A stretch of DNA of 39,882 bases from Saccharospirillum sp. MSK14-1 (GTDB lineage: Bacteria; Pseudomonadota; Gammaproteobacteria; Pseudomonadales; Natronospirillaceae). A program made the position numbers and the translations under genes. The stretch lies in the NCBI RefSeq assembly GCF_003054965.1, contig NZ_MIES01000008.1, positions 1 through 39,882 on the forward strand, in the 5' to 3' direction. Shown here piece after piece: positions 9,052-17,107 of the stretch (the stretch's first letter is position 1; every line of letters starts with the position of its first letter). The notes beneath the pieces are model-generated. The model was not told the origin of the DNA, ran no database searches, and saw only the letters and a list, made by a program, of their open reading frames with translations.

Positions 9052-9075
9052 GTTTTTTCTCCGTAGTTAAAACGA

Positions 9076-9103
9076 AAAAGCCCCGGTGAATGCCAGGGCT
9101 TTT
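9076..9103. terminator. Bidirectional terminator upstream of the connector genes
   Basis: Inverted repeat AAAAGCCC / GGGCTTTT with inner GG/CC pairing and a 6-base loop, with T-runs on both sides. On the minus strand it closes transcription coming from the capsid gene; on the plus strand it could stop outward transcription. It marks the left edge of the AT-rich insert. Confidence 0.75.
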
Positions 9104-9355
9104 GTTGTGTTTTCAGTATTCTGTAAATTGATAACTTATACGGACCTATCAGTAACATTTACTCTAAAAGAATAATTCGAATTTTAAATATTAAAAAAAT
9201 GGTCATCAATGGTTGTGTTTCCAAATTTCAACTAACAAATTTGTAGTAACTTTAGTCTCATTAATACCTCATGATTTATCAATGATAAATCTGCCCCATT
9301 TAGGTGTTTAAAGATGCATATAATGCTTGCGTCTACTTTTATTGAGTATTAGATA
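9104..9355. promoter_or_regulatory. AT-rich non-coding stretch with two palindromes
   Basis: No convincing gene is seen in this stretch between the terminator and the plus-strand ORF at 9356. It holds a 10-base palindrome ACAAATTTGT (9235-9244) and an inverted repeat GATTTATC-aat-GATAAATC (9273-9291), both operator-like, about 65-120 bases upstream of the ORF. A possible plus-strand promoter follows: TTGCGT near 9325 and TAGATA about 17 bases later, just before the ATG. Confidence 0.4.
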
Positions 9356-9682
9356 ATGAGAAATAGCACAGCGAGAAAAATGTTTCACACTACTAGCCCT
9401 ATAACTAGTTCCGGTGAAAACTACTTAAAAGTGGTTCTAAGATTTGTTGTTAAAATTTTGAATTGTTATTTCACCAAAGACGAGAAATTAAGTTCTAATA
9501 GAAGATTTTTTAAATTTTTTTGCTTAATTAATTTATTTTTATTCTTAAACTTATTTTTTGAATATACCTATAAAACTGAAGCGGAAAAAATGCATGTTGA
9601 TAAAACTTTATCTATATCATCATGCATGTTCGCAGAAACAAATGAGTTTTGTTTTAGTTTTAATTATGAGGCTGAATTCTGA
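9356..9682 (+). CDS. AT-rich orphan ORF with one membrane helix (108 aa)
   Basis: Plus-strand ORF opposite to all surrounding structural genes, with far lower G+C than they have. The protein is Phe/Lys/Asn-rich and has one strongly hydrophobic segment at about residues 52-68 (FFKFFCLINLFLFLNLFF), so a membrane protein is predicted. Its last 19 bases overlap the 3' end of the capsid gene in convergent orientation. There is no clear ribosome site. Context (AT-rich, opposite strand, bounded by a terminator, preceded by palindromes) fits a phage moron, but the ORF could be non-functional. No homologue is recognised. Confidence 0.4.
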   Translation: MRNSTARKMFHTTSPITSSGENYLKVVLRFVVKILNCYFTKDEKLSSNRRFFKFFCLINLFLFLNLFFEYTYKTEAEKMHVDKTLSISSCMFAETNEFCFSFNYEAEF

Positions 9683-10905
9683 TAGTGCTTAACTGCACCA
9701 CCGATATCCATGTGATTACCACCCGATCGCATGAAGGCCAGGAAACCAACCTGGCCATATTCCATGTAGGCGGAATCATCAAAGCGCAGCAATACCATTT
9801 GCATAACATCGCGGATGACATATTTTGAAAAATCACCGAACAGAATCGATTTGGCGCTTGGTGCCATTTCCGGCATATCCTGATTAATGGTGTATGGGTT
9901 GCCATCAATCAGGTCGGGTTCGCCAATGTCGTAGCCAGGCATCCAGATTGGTTTTGAGGTGCTCGGGTCTTTCAGTTTCTTCAGGGCCTTCAGCGTTTGG
10001 TCATGGAACATCCAGCCGGCTTTGCCGCCTTTGCGATAGGCCGGATCGACCGAGTGTTTCAGGTCAAGCAGGTCGTCTGTGGAGACCGTGGTGGTCTGAC
10101 CAGAGGTGCCAATTTTTCCAGACAGTGATGCGGTAACAATTCCTTCGGGTTGCGCTGTGCCTGAGCCTACGGTGTAGTACTCATTGGTGGAGCGACCCAG
10201 TCGTTCAACAATCAGATTACGAATGAAGGCTTCCAGATCGATCACGCTGTCCTGCAGAAGTTCAATCGGTACGGTGATGACTTTTGAGCTGAACTTATAA
10301 GCGAACAACGACTTGGTACCAAATGTCGGATCTGATTTGGAAACCTTTTGACTTTCTGGAACCAGTTCACCTTTGTCCGAAGTTGAATCCGAGGTTGGGT
10401 AGGGCAGTTCGGTACCGCGCTCCGTCGGGATAACGGTGGCGACTTCGCGCATACCGCCATACTCTTTTAACGCAGTAAGGACGGTTTTGGCATAATCGTT
10501 GGGTGCCAGATAGCCACCTTCGGCACCGGTGCCGGTACCCAGAGCATTCTGAATCTCACGTCGACGCGTTGCGACAAATTGCAGCTGCTCCTGGTTCAGA
10601 CCATTTCGTCCGCCGCGCAACCAGGCATCAAAGACATCTTTTTCCTGATGCTGTTTATATTCCGCTTCGTCGGTGCTGATTCCGTCACGCTCGGCACGAT
10701 TCTTAATGTTTGATTTTTCAGATGCTTCTACGTCCATGACCTTTTGGAAACGTTCAATCTGCGCATCAATGTTGCTGATCTCCTGTTCCAGAGCAGAGTA
10801 CTGACTTTGATGTTCGTCTTTCCATTCAGCGGTATTTTCTACCAGCTGACGCAATGTTTTTGCGTTTGCAGCGCGCTGTTCCCGCAGTTCTTGAATCGAT
10901 TTCAT
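9664..10905 (-). CDS. HK97-family major capsid protein (413 aa)
   Basis: Phage major capsid protein of the HK97 fold. The N-terminal ~100 residues (MKSIQELREQRAANAKTLRQ onward) form the charged coiled-coil delta domain that acts as internal scaffold and is removed by the upstream protease. The mature part begins around the EGGYLAPNDYAKTVL segment and contains typical family stretches (GKAGWMFHDQTLKALKKLKD; IWMPGYDIGEPDLIDGNPY). The start at 10905 is chosen because it has a GAGGAA ribosome site. A longer in-frame start at 10944 lies within the preceding terminator hairpin and is unlikely. The cleavage site itself was not located. Confidence 0.95.
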   Translation of the reverse strand: MKSIQELREQRAANAKTLRQLVENTAEWKDEHQSQYSALEQEISNIDAQIERFQKVMDVEASEKSNIKNRAERDGISTDEAEYKQHQEKDVFDAWLRGGRNGLNQEQLQFVATRRREIQNALGTGTGAEGGYLAPNDYAKTVLTALKEYGGMREVATVIPTERGTELPYPTSDSTSDKGELVPESQKVSKSDPTFGTKSLFAYKFSSKVITVPIELLQDSVIDLEAFIRNLIVERLGRSTNEYYTVGSGTAQPEGIVTASLSGKIGTSGQTTTVSTDDLLDLKHSVDPAYRKGGKAGWMFHDQTLKALKKLKDPSTSKPIWMPGYDIGEPDLIDGNPYTINQDMPEMAPSAKSILFGDFSKYVIRDVMQMVLLRFDDSAYMEYGQVGFLAFMRSGGNHMDIGGAVKHYQNSAS

Positions 10906-10934
10906 GGGTTGTTCCTCATTTGATAGGCATAAAA

Positions 10935-10954
10935 AAACCGCCATTTGGCGGTTT
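10935..10954. terminator. Hairpin between prohead protease and capsid genes
   Basis: Perfect 8-bp inverted repeat AAACCGCC-ATTT-GGCGGTTT. On the minus strand it is followed by a T-run just before the capsid ribosome site. It may separate protease from capsid transcripts or reduce read-through, so the capsid gene may depend partly on its own promoter or on antitermination. Confidence 0.75.
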
Positions 10955-10973
10955 GGTTTTTAGCGGGAACCCG

Positions 10974-11723
10974 CTAACTGGCGATTGCGTCGAGCATATC
11001 GATTCGGCGCAATAGTTTTTCTTTATGAGCTTTGATCTGCTGATCATTTTGGTGCTGTTTTTTGATTTCAGTCAGATTGGCCGGTGCGTTGGCGTAAGCC
11101 GATAAATCCCAATCGTTTTGATTCTCGGGGTCTTCTTCTTCTTCGAATACCCGATCGATAAATCCGTGCTCTTTGGCTTCGGCAGCAGTGAACCAGGTTT
11201 CACTGTCCATCCATTGTTTAATTTGCTGATTTTCAACACCGGTTTTACGTTGATAATCTTTGGCAATTGAATCGTCTACTTTGCTGAGCATGTCGGCCAG
11301 TTCGATAAAGTCATTGGCGTTGCCCATGCCCAACGTCCAGGCATTGTGGATCATGAAAAAGGCACCGTCGGCCATTTCAACTTCATTGGCTCCCAGTGCC
11401 ACATAGGTTGCTGCAGATGCAGCCAGTCCATCGATGTGAGCGATGATTTTGGCTGAATGCTGTTTAAGAGCGACTTGCATTGCACGTGCTTCGAACACAT
11501 CGCCACCGGGAGAGTTGATGCGCAGGTGAATCGTATCTGCTTCGATTTCGTTAAGTGTTTTTGCAAAGTCTTCGGCCGTTACGCCATACCATCCGCCGAT
11601 CGCATCGTATAAATAGACGGTGCTGACGCCTTCGCTGTTATGAACACGTATACCGGCCCGAGTTTTTGTTCGGTTATCTGCAAACAGATTCTGCAGTTTA
11701 TTCATGAGTTTTTGTCTGGGCAT
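10974..11723 (-). CDS. ClpP-type prohead maturation protease (249 aa)
   Basis: Serine protease of the ClpP/S14 fold that processes the capsid delta domain and scaffold. Visible motifs: INSPGGDVFEARAM (the conserved SPGG loop), DGLAASAATYVALG with the nucleophile Ser, and MIHNAWTLGMGN with the catalytic His; a later acidic helix follows. It sits between portal and capsid genes, the standard HK97-type order. The start at 11723 has a TGGAG site 8 bases upstream and overlaps the portal gene by 26 bases. An ATG at 11705 is an alternative. Confidence 0.93.
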   Translation of the reverse strand: MPRQKLMNKLQNLFADNRTKTRAGIRVHNSEGVSTVYLYDAIGGWYGVTAEDFAKTLNEIEADTIHLRINSPGGDVFEARAMQVALKQHSAKIIAHIDGLAASAATYVALGANEVEMADGAFFMIHNAWTLGMGNANDFIELADMLSKVDDSIAKDYQRKTGVENQQIKQWMDSETWFTAAEAKEHGFIDRVFEEEEDPENQNDWDLSAYANAPANLTEIKKQHQNDQQIKAHKEKLLRRIDMLDAIAS

Positions 11724-12948
11724 TTTTCTGGCTCCATTCGACTAATTTTTCACCGCCATCCACCGGCGGCAAGTTCTGCAATTTCCGAACTTCGTTGACT
11801 GTCATATAACCGGGACCAGCCGAACCGCCCAGAGCTTTGCCGTAGTATTCAGATTGCGCTTTTGAATCGCCGCGCATGAGGCCATCCACTGTGTACTCAG
11901 CGAAATAGGGTTCATTAGGGCCACCTCGACGAAACAGTTTTCGTTTGAGTTCCTTTTCGATGCCATCGAGATGTGGCTTCAACGTGTATTTCACGAATCC
12001 AATCCCCATGGATTCAACACCGGTCCCCCAACTGGAGGTCTTATCCGTTTCACCAATCATGAAAGGTGGGACACCAAATATTCGGGAAATATCGATTACC
12101 TGGAATTGACGTGATGCCAGAAGCTGAGCATCTTCCGCATTGATGGATAATTCTTTGACACTCAGCCCTTGAGGTAAAATTGCAGGCTTATGGCGTTGTT
12201 GGCCACTGTGTCGTTCAATCCATGAGGCTCGTAATTGGCGGATAGTATCGTCGGTCAGTTTCTGGTCGGCCATGATCGCGAAATCCGGACGCGCACCGTT
12301 TAGAAAAAACTGACTGCTGAAATCTGACGTTGCTAATGCCAGGCCGACAGCATCTCTTGCGGCTGACTTCAGCGGCGACAAGCTGCGTTCACCGTCAAAC
12401 CCTAAACCGGAGAAGTGAAGAACGTCATCCTGGTGTAACCAAAACGGTTCACCTTCGTTCGGGAAGACCCAGTAAATCAGGTAACCATCACGCTTTTCTG
12501 TGACAACCGATCGTGGATCTAGAGGGATCAGTGCTTTGACCTGAGCCCCTTTGCGTTCAATGGCAGCAAAGCCATCGCCGTGCAGTAGTTTACTTTTAAT
12601 GATGTATTGCCAGAATGATGTCGCAAGCCAGATCGGGTGGCTTTCAGTATTGAGTAACCAGGTGTATTCGTGATCGGTTTTCTCTCGGCCTTTTTCAGTG
12701 TTTTGATAAATGGGTAAAGGCAGTCCTGAGATCGCGCCACAAATCAGGCGAACACAAGCGTAGACTGCGCCAACACTCATGGCTGTTTTTTCGTTTACCG
12801 CTGCGCCGGCGGCCGATGTAATTCCGTTAGTGAGAACATCAAAAGCTTCAGCATCATTGAGTGACCAATTTTGAATGTTAGCCAACTCATGTTGAACATC
12901 TATGACCTGTTGTTCTAACTGTTTAGTGGTTCGATTGAAGGGCCACAT
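11698..12948 (-). CDS. HK97-family portal protein (416 aa)
   Basis: Forms the dodecameric portal through which DNA is packaged. Family features: MSVGAVYACVRLICGAISGLP near residues 60-80, DPRSVVTEKRDGYLIYWVF, the FSGLGFDGERSLSPLKSA segment, and the SRIFGVPPFMIG motif around residue 305. The C-terminal part (GPGYMTVNEVRKLQNLPPVDGGE) is also typical. Start and stop overlap the terminase and protease genes. Length (416) is normal for the family. Confidence 0.95.
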   Translation of the reverse strand: MWPFNRTTKQLEQQVIDVQHELANIQNWSLNDAEAFDVLTNGITSAAGAAVNEKTAMSVGAVYACVRLICGAISGLPLPIYQNTEKGREKTDHEYTWLLNTESHPIWLATSFWQYIIKSKLLHGDGFAAIERKGAQVKALIPLDPRSVVTEKRDGYLIYWVFPNEGEPFWLHQDDVLHFSGLGFDGERSLSPLKSAARDAVGLALATSDFSSQFFLNGARPDFAIMADQKLTDDTIRQLRASWIERHSGQQRHKPAILPQGLSVKELSINAEDAQLLASRQFQVIDISRIFGVPPFMIGETDKTSSWGTGVESMGIGFVKYTLKPHLDGIEKELKRKLFRRGGPNEPYFAEYTVDGLMRGDSKAQSEYYGKALGGSAGPGYMTVNEVRKLQNLPPVDGGEKLVEWSQKNAQTKTHE

Positions 12949-14648
12949 CAGAGTAAAATTATCTCCGGTTGAGAGTCGGCTTCAGCACCGGCCATTATAC
13001 GGCCAATGGCCATAATGAGGGCGACCGCGCCATCTATTTTGCTGTCAGTGTGTTCTTTTATCGGGCGCATAACGTCGTCATTTCCTGGAATGTATTTGGC
13101 GACCACATTCATGATTGAATCCGTCATCACCGGGTTACCATCGTGATGAAACCGACCACTGTTGATCGCTGCCTCGAGTTCTTTCATACCGTCACTCATG
13201 TTGGTGTAGTTCTGCGTAATGGTGACCGGCGTTAAACCTTCGTCGTCCAGGTGATGGGCGAGGTTAGTAGCGCCATGTGGATCTATAGGGCATTCGATGA
13301 CCTGACCAATTTTGTTGGCCTCCATACAGGCCGTGAGTATTTCGCGAAAATCAATTTCGGCACCTTCGGTTGGATTCAGGTGGCCAGAGTTAACCCACTT
13401 CTGATATTTCTCAGCCAGTCGGCGATTGTCATTATCAAAAACAGTGTCTTCTGGTACCCAGAACTGGGGTGAAATACTGAAGTAATGTCGCTTTCCATCG
13501 ACGTCTCGCCAGAACAATCTTGCCATGCTGTTGAGGTCGAGTTTACGCGCAAGGTCGAGACCTAATACGCAGTCATTGCCTTCAAACTCTTCCAGGTCGA
13601 GCGTATCGTCTTCGCAGCTTTTCCAGCGTTCCATGTTGAAGAAAGCGACCTTAGAGCTGACCCAGATGTTCAGATGTTTTGTTTTAAACGTATTAACAAA
13701 GCGAGGGTTGTTCTTCGCCCGTAGCTGTTGACTGATCAGGTAATCTTCCTGAACAGACACACCTAAGTTTGGGTTAGCCTTTCTTAATACCCCGGGATCA
13801 GTCCAGTCATCACCTTCATCGATGGTGTAGATAACGCCGAATATTTCATCGTTCGGTGTAGTGCCTTCGAGCATGTCGATGACTTCGCGACGTTTGTCGA
13901 AGCAGGGGCCATCAACGTTGTAGCCAGCGGTTGTAATGGTCCAAATCAATGGCTGACTGCGAGCTCCCATACCTGTGAGCATTGTCGTATATAGCGCATC
14001 ATTCTGGTGTTCATGGTATTCATCGACAATGGCACAACTCGGGCTTTGACCGTCACCTGGATTTCCGATTAAAGGTTCAAATCTGGCGCCATCTTCAGGG
14101 CGGTTGAGATTCGATGCGTTAATCTGAATTCCAAAGTGAGCCTGCATATCCGGTGATCGTGAACACATCAGACGAGCGGGGCGAAATACCTCCCAGGCCT
14201 GCTTCTCTGTAGATGCGCCTGAATAAACTTCAGCGCCAAATTCACCGTCGGCAGCGAACGCAAAAACACCGACGCCAGCAGAGATTGCAGACTTTCCATT
14301 TTTCCGAGGGACCTCAGTGTAGACTTCCCGAAAGCGACGCTTTTTGGTTTTCTTAACGACCCATCCAAAGGCACATGAAATTATAAAAAGCTGCCAGGGT
14401 TCCAATGTAATGAGCATGCGTTTCTGTGCCCATTCGCCTTTGGTGTGCGGCAAGTATTGAATGAACTTGCAGGCTTTCTCCGCCTTAGTTCGATCAAAGC
14501 GGTAATTGTATTTCTTGTTTTTCTCCTGTGCGAGATCAGTTAAATGCCGTTGGCATGCCAGCTTGATAAACCTGCAGGTAACGATTCGACCGGCCACAAC
14601 ATCGCGAGCATATTTGTTCGCCTTGTTAACATTGTGGAACGCGGCCAT
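12948..14648 (-). CDS. terL: Terminase large subunit (566 aa)
   Basis: DNA-packaging motor ATPase and nuclease of the HK97/P27-associated group. The ATPase domain shows a Walker A-like PRKNGKS (residues 114-120), Walker B CAIVDE (205-210) and the coupling motif TITTAGYN (about 237-244). The nuclease domain shows the first acidic strand [12 protein letters not shown] and the C-terminal [14 protein letters not shown] motif. It begins directly after the small-subunit stop and ends overlapping the portal start. Partners are TerS, the HNH protein and the portal. Confidence 0.96.
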   Translation of the reverse strand: MAAFHNVNKANKYARDVVAGRIVTCRFIKLACQRHLTDLAQEKNKKYNYRFDRTKAEKACKFIQYLPHTKGEWAQKRMLITLEPWQLFIISCAFGWVVKKTKKRRFREVYTEVPRKNGKSAISAGVGVFAFAADGEFGAEVYSGASTEKQAWEVFRPARLMCSRSPDMQAHFGIQINASNLNRPEDGARFEPLIGNPGDGQSPSCAIVDEYHEHQNDALYTTMLTGMGARSQPLIWTITTAGYNVDGPCFDKRREVIDMLEGTTPNDEIFGVIYTIDEGDDWTDPGVLRKANPNLGVSVQEDYLISQQLRAKNNPRFVNTFKTKHLNIWVSSKVAFFNMERWKSCEDDTLDLEEFEGNDCVLGLDLARKLDLNSMARLFWRDVDGKRHYFSISPQFWVPEDTVFDNDNRRLAEKYQKWVNSGHLNPTEGAEIDFREILTACMEANKIGQVIECPIDPHGATNLAHHLDDEGLTPVTITQNYTNMSDGMKELEAAINSGRFHHDGNPVMTDSIMNVVAKYIPGNDDVMRPIKEHTDSKIDGAVALIMAIGRIMAGAEADSQPEIILL

Positions 14649-15110
14649 TTAGTCGAATTCAGCCCAACGGTTTTGTCCGACAGATTTGTCTTTGCCTGCA
14701 ATATTCTGACGGCTTGCCGGGTCCAGTCCTAGCTTTGAACCAAATACGTTCATCTGACGAGCCGCTTCATTTTGTACCATGGCTGATGGATTACGTGACG
14801 GCATTCCGGTGTTGAAGTTCATGATGGTCAGGCCGTTATCGTCGAGATCACTTTGTGCTTCCCAGTATCTGGAGAACGCTTTGCAATACAGCATCAGTAC
14901 ATCTTTGTCGGTTGTCTTCAGTACCCCGGCCTTATCCAGTGAACCGGCGAGTTCATTCCATTTACCAACGGCGACCGGGTCGTTTTCGATTTCTTCCGGA
15001 GGGCGGATATGCTTTAGCTGATCGAACTCGGGTTCATTTGCATTCATCCGATCTTTACGAGCAGTACCGCCGACCACCTTCAGAGCTGAGGGTTTTTTAT
15101 GTCTGCCCAT
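14649..15110 (-). CDS. terS: Terminase small subunit, P27 family (153 aa)
   Basis: DNA-recognition subunit of the packaging enzyme. The N-terminus MGRHKKPSALKVVGGTARKDR is the usual P27-type start. A helical core (YCKAFSRYWEAQSDLDDNG) and the C-terminal NPSAMVQNEAARQMNVFGSKLGLDPASR are also characteristic. It is followed without a gap by terL and preceded by a 76-base gap and the HNH gene. Confidence 0.92.
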   Translation of the reverse strand: MGRHKKPSALKVVGGTARKDRMNANEPEFDQLKHIRPPEEIENDPVAVGKWNELAGSLDKAGVLKTTDKDVLMLYCKAFSRYWEAQSDLDDNGLTIMNFNTGMPSRNPSAMVQNEAARQMNVFGSKLGLDPASRQNIAGKDKSVGQNRWAEFD

Positions 15111-15186
15111 ATGTGCCTAAATCTCCCAAAAACAAAAATGTGTTTTTTGACATTAAAAAAATTTGACTGCGGGGACCATCGAACGT
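15111..15186. other. Candidate cos region
   Basis: AT-rich 76-base gap between the HNH gene and terS, with a G+C-rich core TGCGGGGACCA near 15167-15177. In HK97-type phages the HNH gene lies at one virion end and terS at the other, so the gap between them is where cos should be once the genome is circular. This is an inference from gene order; no cohesive-end sequence can be proven here. Confidence 0.4.
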
Positions 15187-15567
15187 TTAAAGGCTCTGAA
15201 CTTTTGACCCGCCGCCGTTGCGTTCAGCGATGGTCTTGGCTTTGTGGCAAGGATTACAAAGCGATTGCAGGTTAGTTGGATGGTCGGTACCACCATTCGC
15301 TTTAGACGTGATGTGATCAACGTCAGTGGCTGCAGTGATGATTCCGTTTCGCATACATTCTTGGCATAGGTAGTCATCTCGAATCAATATTTCGATGCGT
15401 AATCGACGCCATTCTTTGCCGTAACCTTCTTTGTTTGCATTGGTGTGCTGGTGGCTTCGTCGCCAGCCTGTAGCCAACGCAATATGATCATCACAATAAC
15501 CATGCTTGTTTCGATGCCGTGTAGTACAACCACGAGCTCGACACGGCTGTTGTGGTCTACGAGGCAT
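15187..15567 (-). CDS. HNH endonuclease, packaging-associated (126 aa)
   Basis: Short HNH nuclease related to HK97 gp74, which works with TerL in cutting cos. An N-terminal zinc-ribbon-like part (CRARGC ... CDDH) is followed by the HNH core: LCQECMRNGIITAATDVDHI (CxxC and the DH of the first H), then the HPTNLQSLCNPCHKAKT motif with N, H and the second CxxC. It is adjacent to terS and downstream of the lysis genes. Length is typical. Confidence 0.92.
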   Translation of the reverse strand: MPRRPQQPCRARGCTTRHRNKHGYCDDHIALATGWRRSHQHTNANKEGYGKEWRRLRIEILIRDDYLCQECMRNGIITAATDVDHITSKANGGTDHPTNLQSLCNPCHKAKTIAERNGGGSKVQSL

Positions 15568-15575
15568 TCGATGTT

Positions 15576-16127
15576 CTACCGTTTCAATAGGTTGAGAATG
15601 GAAGACGGTTGCTGGCCGGCAGCAACCTGTTTGTCTTGGCTGCGCTTAGATACATTGATGCCCAACACGGCCAGTGCAATGCCCCACATCGGGGTAAGTG
15701 CTGTCACAGCGTTGATGATATTGGCCGCATTATTTGGAGCAGCCACCATGGCGTAAGCGATTGCACTGGCTTGTACCACCCAAGTTAACGCAACGGCATA
15801 GCCAAACATTGGGCGCCAGCGTCGAACAAACGGGTCTGATGCAGCAGCCTCTGCGCGCATGGTTTGATTCACTTGAGATAAACGAGCAGTTTCCGCTTCA
15901 AGTTGTAGGCGCTGCATTTGTTCTGCGTGATTAGTTTCTACCTGGCGTAGTTTCAATACCGCATCGGGGTCAGATTCAATCGCATTAGCCACGGCATCAG
16001 GTGTTGCTTCAACACCTAATGCTGAAGCAATTAAACCACCGACCGCTCCACCAGCAGGGCCACCTAATAGAGAGCCTGCAACCGGTGCGACTTTACCCAC
16101 TGTCTTTTTTAGAAAGCTCCAGTTCAT
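15576..16127 (-). CDS. Holin, GTA 3-TM type (183 aa)
   Basis: Resembles the holin family with three membrane segments described from gene-transfer agents. The Gly/Ala-rich N-terminus (APVAGSLLGGPAGGAVGGLIASALG) is followed by a charged coiled-coil middle (residues about 45-100) and two strong C-terminal membrane helices (MFGYAVALTWVVQASAIAYA and the segment ending WGIALAVLGINV). The start at 16127 overlaps the amidase stop (ATGA) and has an AAGGAA site; a longer in-frame version would lie inside the amidase gene. It should release the amidase to the cell wall at lysis. Confidence 0.8.
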   Translation of the reverse strand: MNWSFLKKTVGKVAPVAGSLLGGPAGGAVGGLIASALGVEATPDAVANAIESDPDAVLKLRQVETNHAEQMQRLQLEAETARLSQVNQTMRAEAAASDPFVRRWRPMFGYAVALTWVVQASAIAYAMVAAPNNAANIINAVTALTPMWGIALAVLGINVSKRSQDKQVAAGQQPSSILNLLKR

Positions 16128-16573
16128 TGGATGAAGTTCCTTGTGTTGCGGAGTTGTTGAGGCTTTTTTGCTGAAGTGGTCCACCAGCTTTGTACATCAA
16201 AGTTCGGACAGGTCTTTCGAGAATCTAATTGGTAGTGGCCAACGACTTGAGCGTTTGGATATATAAGGAGATATTCATTTACCAATTTTGTGAGTGAATA
16301 AAACTGCGCATCAGTAAATACATCACGACCAATTAAACAGATGCCAATGGAATCTGAATTATCTCCAATGCCATCACCGTCAAAGTCTTGAACATGAGCA
16401 CCTTGCCAATAAGGCGGGCGACCGTGTTGAATTTCACCAGAGCGAGTGATGACTTCGTTGTATCCGATACCATCCCAGCCTTTTTCTTTATGCCATCGAT
16501 GAATGTCTGCAGCGGAAACGTCACGCTCATTTGGAGAGTCGCTGCAATGGATAGCGATGAATTTAATATTCAT
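16124..16573 (-). CDS. N-acetylmuramoyl-L-alanine amidase endolysin (149 aa)
   Basis: T7-lysozyme-like Amidase_2 domain that cuts the peptide from the glycan of peptidoglycan. Zinc ligands are seen as His9 (IAIHCSDSP), His113 and Cys122 (VVGHYQLDSRKTCPNFD), with Lys120 two residues before the Cys and Tyr38 (DGIGYNEVI) as the usual catalytic helpers. Asn39 replaces the His that commonly follows the Tyr. No signal peptide is present, so export depends on the neighbouring holin, whose gene overlaps the stop codon. Confidence 0.93.
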   Translation of the reverse strand: MNIKFIAIHCSDSPNERDVSAADIHRWHKEKGWDGIGYNEVITRSGEIQHGRPPYWQGAHVQDFDGDGIGDNSDSIGICLIGRDVFTDAQFYSLTKLVNEYLLIYPNAQVVGHYQLDSRKTCPNFDVQSWWTTSAKKPQQLRNTRNFIQ

Positions 16574-16848
16574 TGGCCTTGGCTCTCAATGATGCGATCG
16601 AGCTTCGCGTTTATGTCGCGAAGGTCTTGCCGGATATCGGATCGATATGTATCAAACCGGCTGTTGGTATCGTTGATGGATTCAGACAAATATTGAATAG
16701 CCTGAGCATTGGAAGCAACACGCTGATCAACAGCCGAACCCCAGCTAAACGCTGAAACAGCAATGAGCAGAGTTGTTAGGATGTGACCCACGCTGACACT
16801 CTTATCAACATGCCAATGTCGTCGATCAGATGTTTCAGCTGTGTCCAC
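16570..16848 (-). CDS. Small membrane coiled-coil lysis-cassette protein (92 aa)
   Basis: Starts at GTG 16848 behind a GGAGG site; an ATG 15 bases earlier sits at the edge of a terminator hairpin and is less likely. An N-terminal tail (RRHWHVDKSVSVGHI) leads to one membrane helix (about residues 20-40), then a long heptad-repeat helix to the end (ESINDTNSRFDTYRSDIRQDLRDINAKLDRI). The stop overlaps the amidase start. Position and topology suggest a second holin, an antiholin or an inner-membrane spanin-like protein. The family is common in phages but its role is not settled. Confidence 0.6.
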   Translation of the reverse strand: MDTAETSDRRHWHVDKSVSVGHILTTLLIAVSAFSWGSAVDQRVASNAQAIQYLSESINDTNSRFDTYRSDIRQDLRDINAKLDRIIESQGQ

Positions 16849-16864
16849 GTTTCCTCCAGGCATA

Positions 16865-16893
16865 AAAAAGCCCGGCGGTTAGCCAGGCTTTTT
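16865..16893. terminator. Bidirectional terminator before the lysis cassette
   Basis: Inverted repeat AAAAAGCC / GGCTTTTT with inner GGC/GCC pairing and a 5-base loop, with T-runs on both strands. On the minus strand it lies directly upstream of the membrane coiled-coil gene, so late transcription must read through it or restart after it. A smaller hairpin, TGGGC-acttc-GCCCA, is at 16902-16916. Confidence 0.75.
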
Positions 16894-16999
16894 GGAATCT
16901 TTGGGCACTTCGCCCACATTGGGGACTGGTATAACAGATTTGGTGCCGTGGTCAAATACTAGTCACAAAAGTATTTTTCGTTTTGCCAGTTCTATTCAA

Positions 17000-17098
17000 T
17001 TACGAATGCGAAATAAAACGAAAAAGCTGGAATCCGATGATTATTAGTGAACCCGCAATTCCTATTAGTGACAAATATTTCGATATGATATTGAACAA
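17000..17098 (-). CDS. Tiny membrane protein (32 aa)
   Basis: Reading frame of 32 codons starting with TTG at 17098, with an AGGAGA ribosome site 5 bases upstream that overlaps the stop codon of the previous gene, so translation is probably coupled. The protein is almost one membrane helix (SLIGIAGSLIIIGFQLF) with a basic/polar end. It lies just upstream of the lysis cassette, so a holin-like accessory role is possible. It is too short to recognise a family; the ribosome site and hydrophobic character are the evidence. Confidence 0.45.
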   Translation of the reverse strand: MFNIISKYLSLIGIAGSLIIIGFQLFRFISHS

Positions 17099-17107
17099 TT
17101 AAATCTC

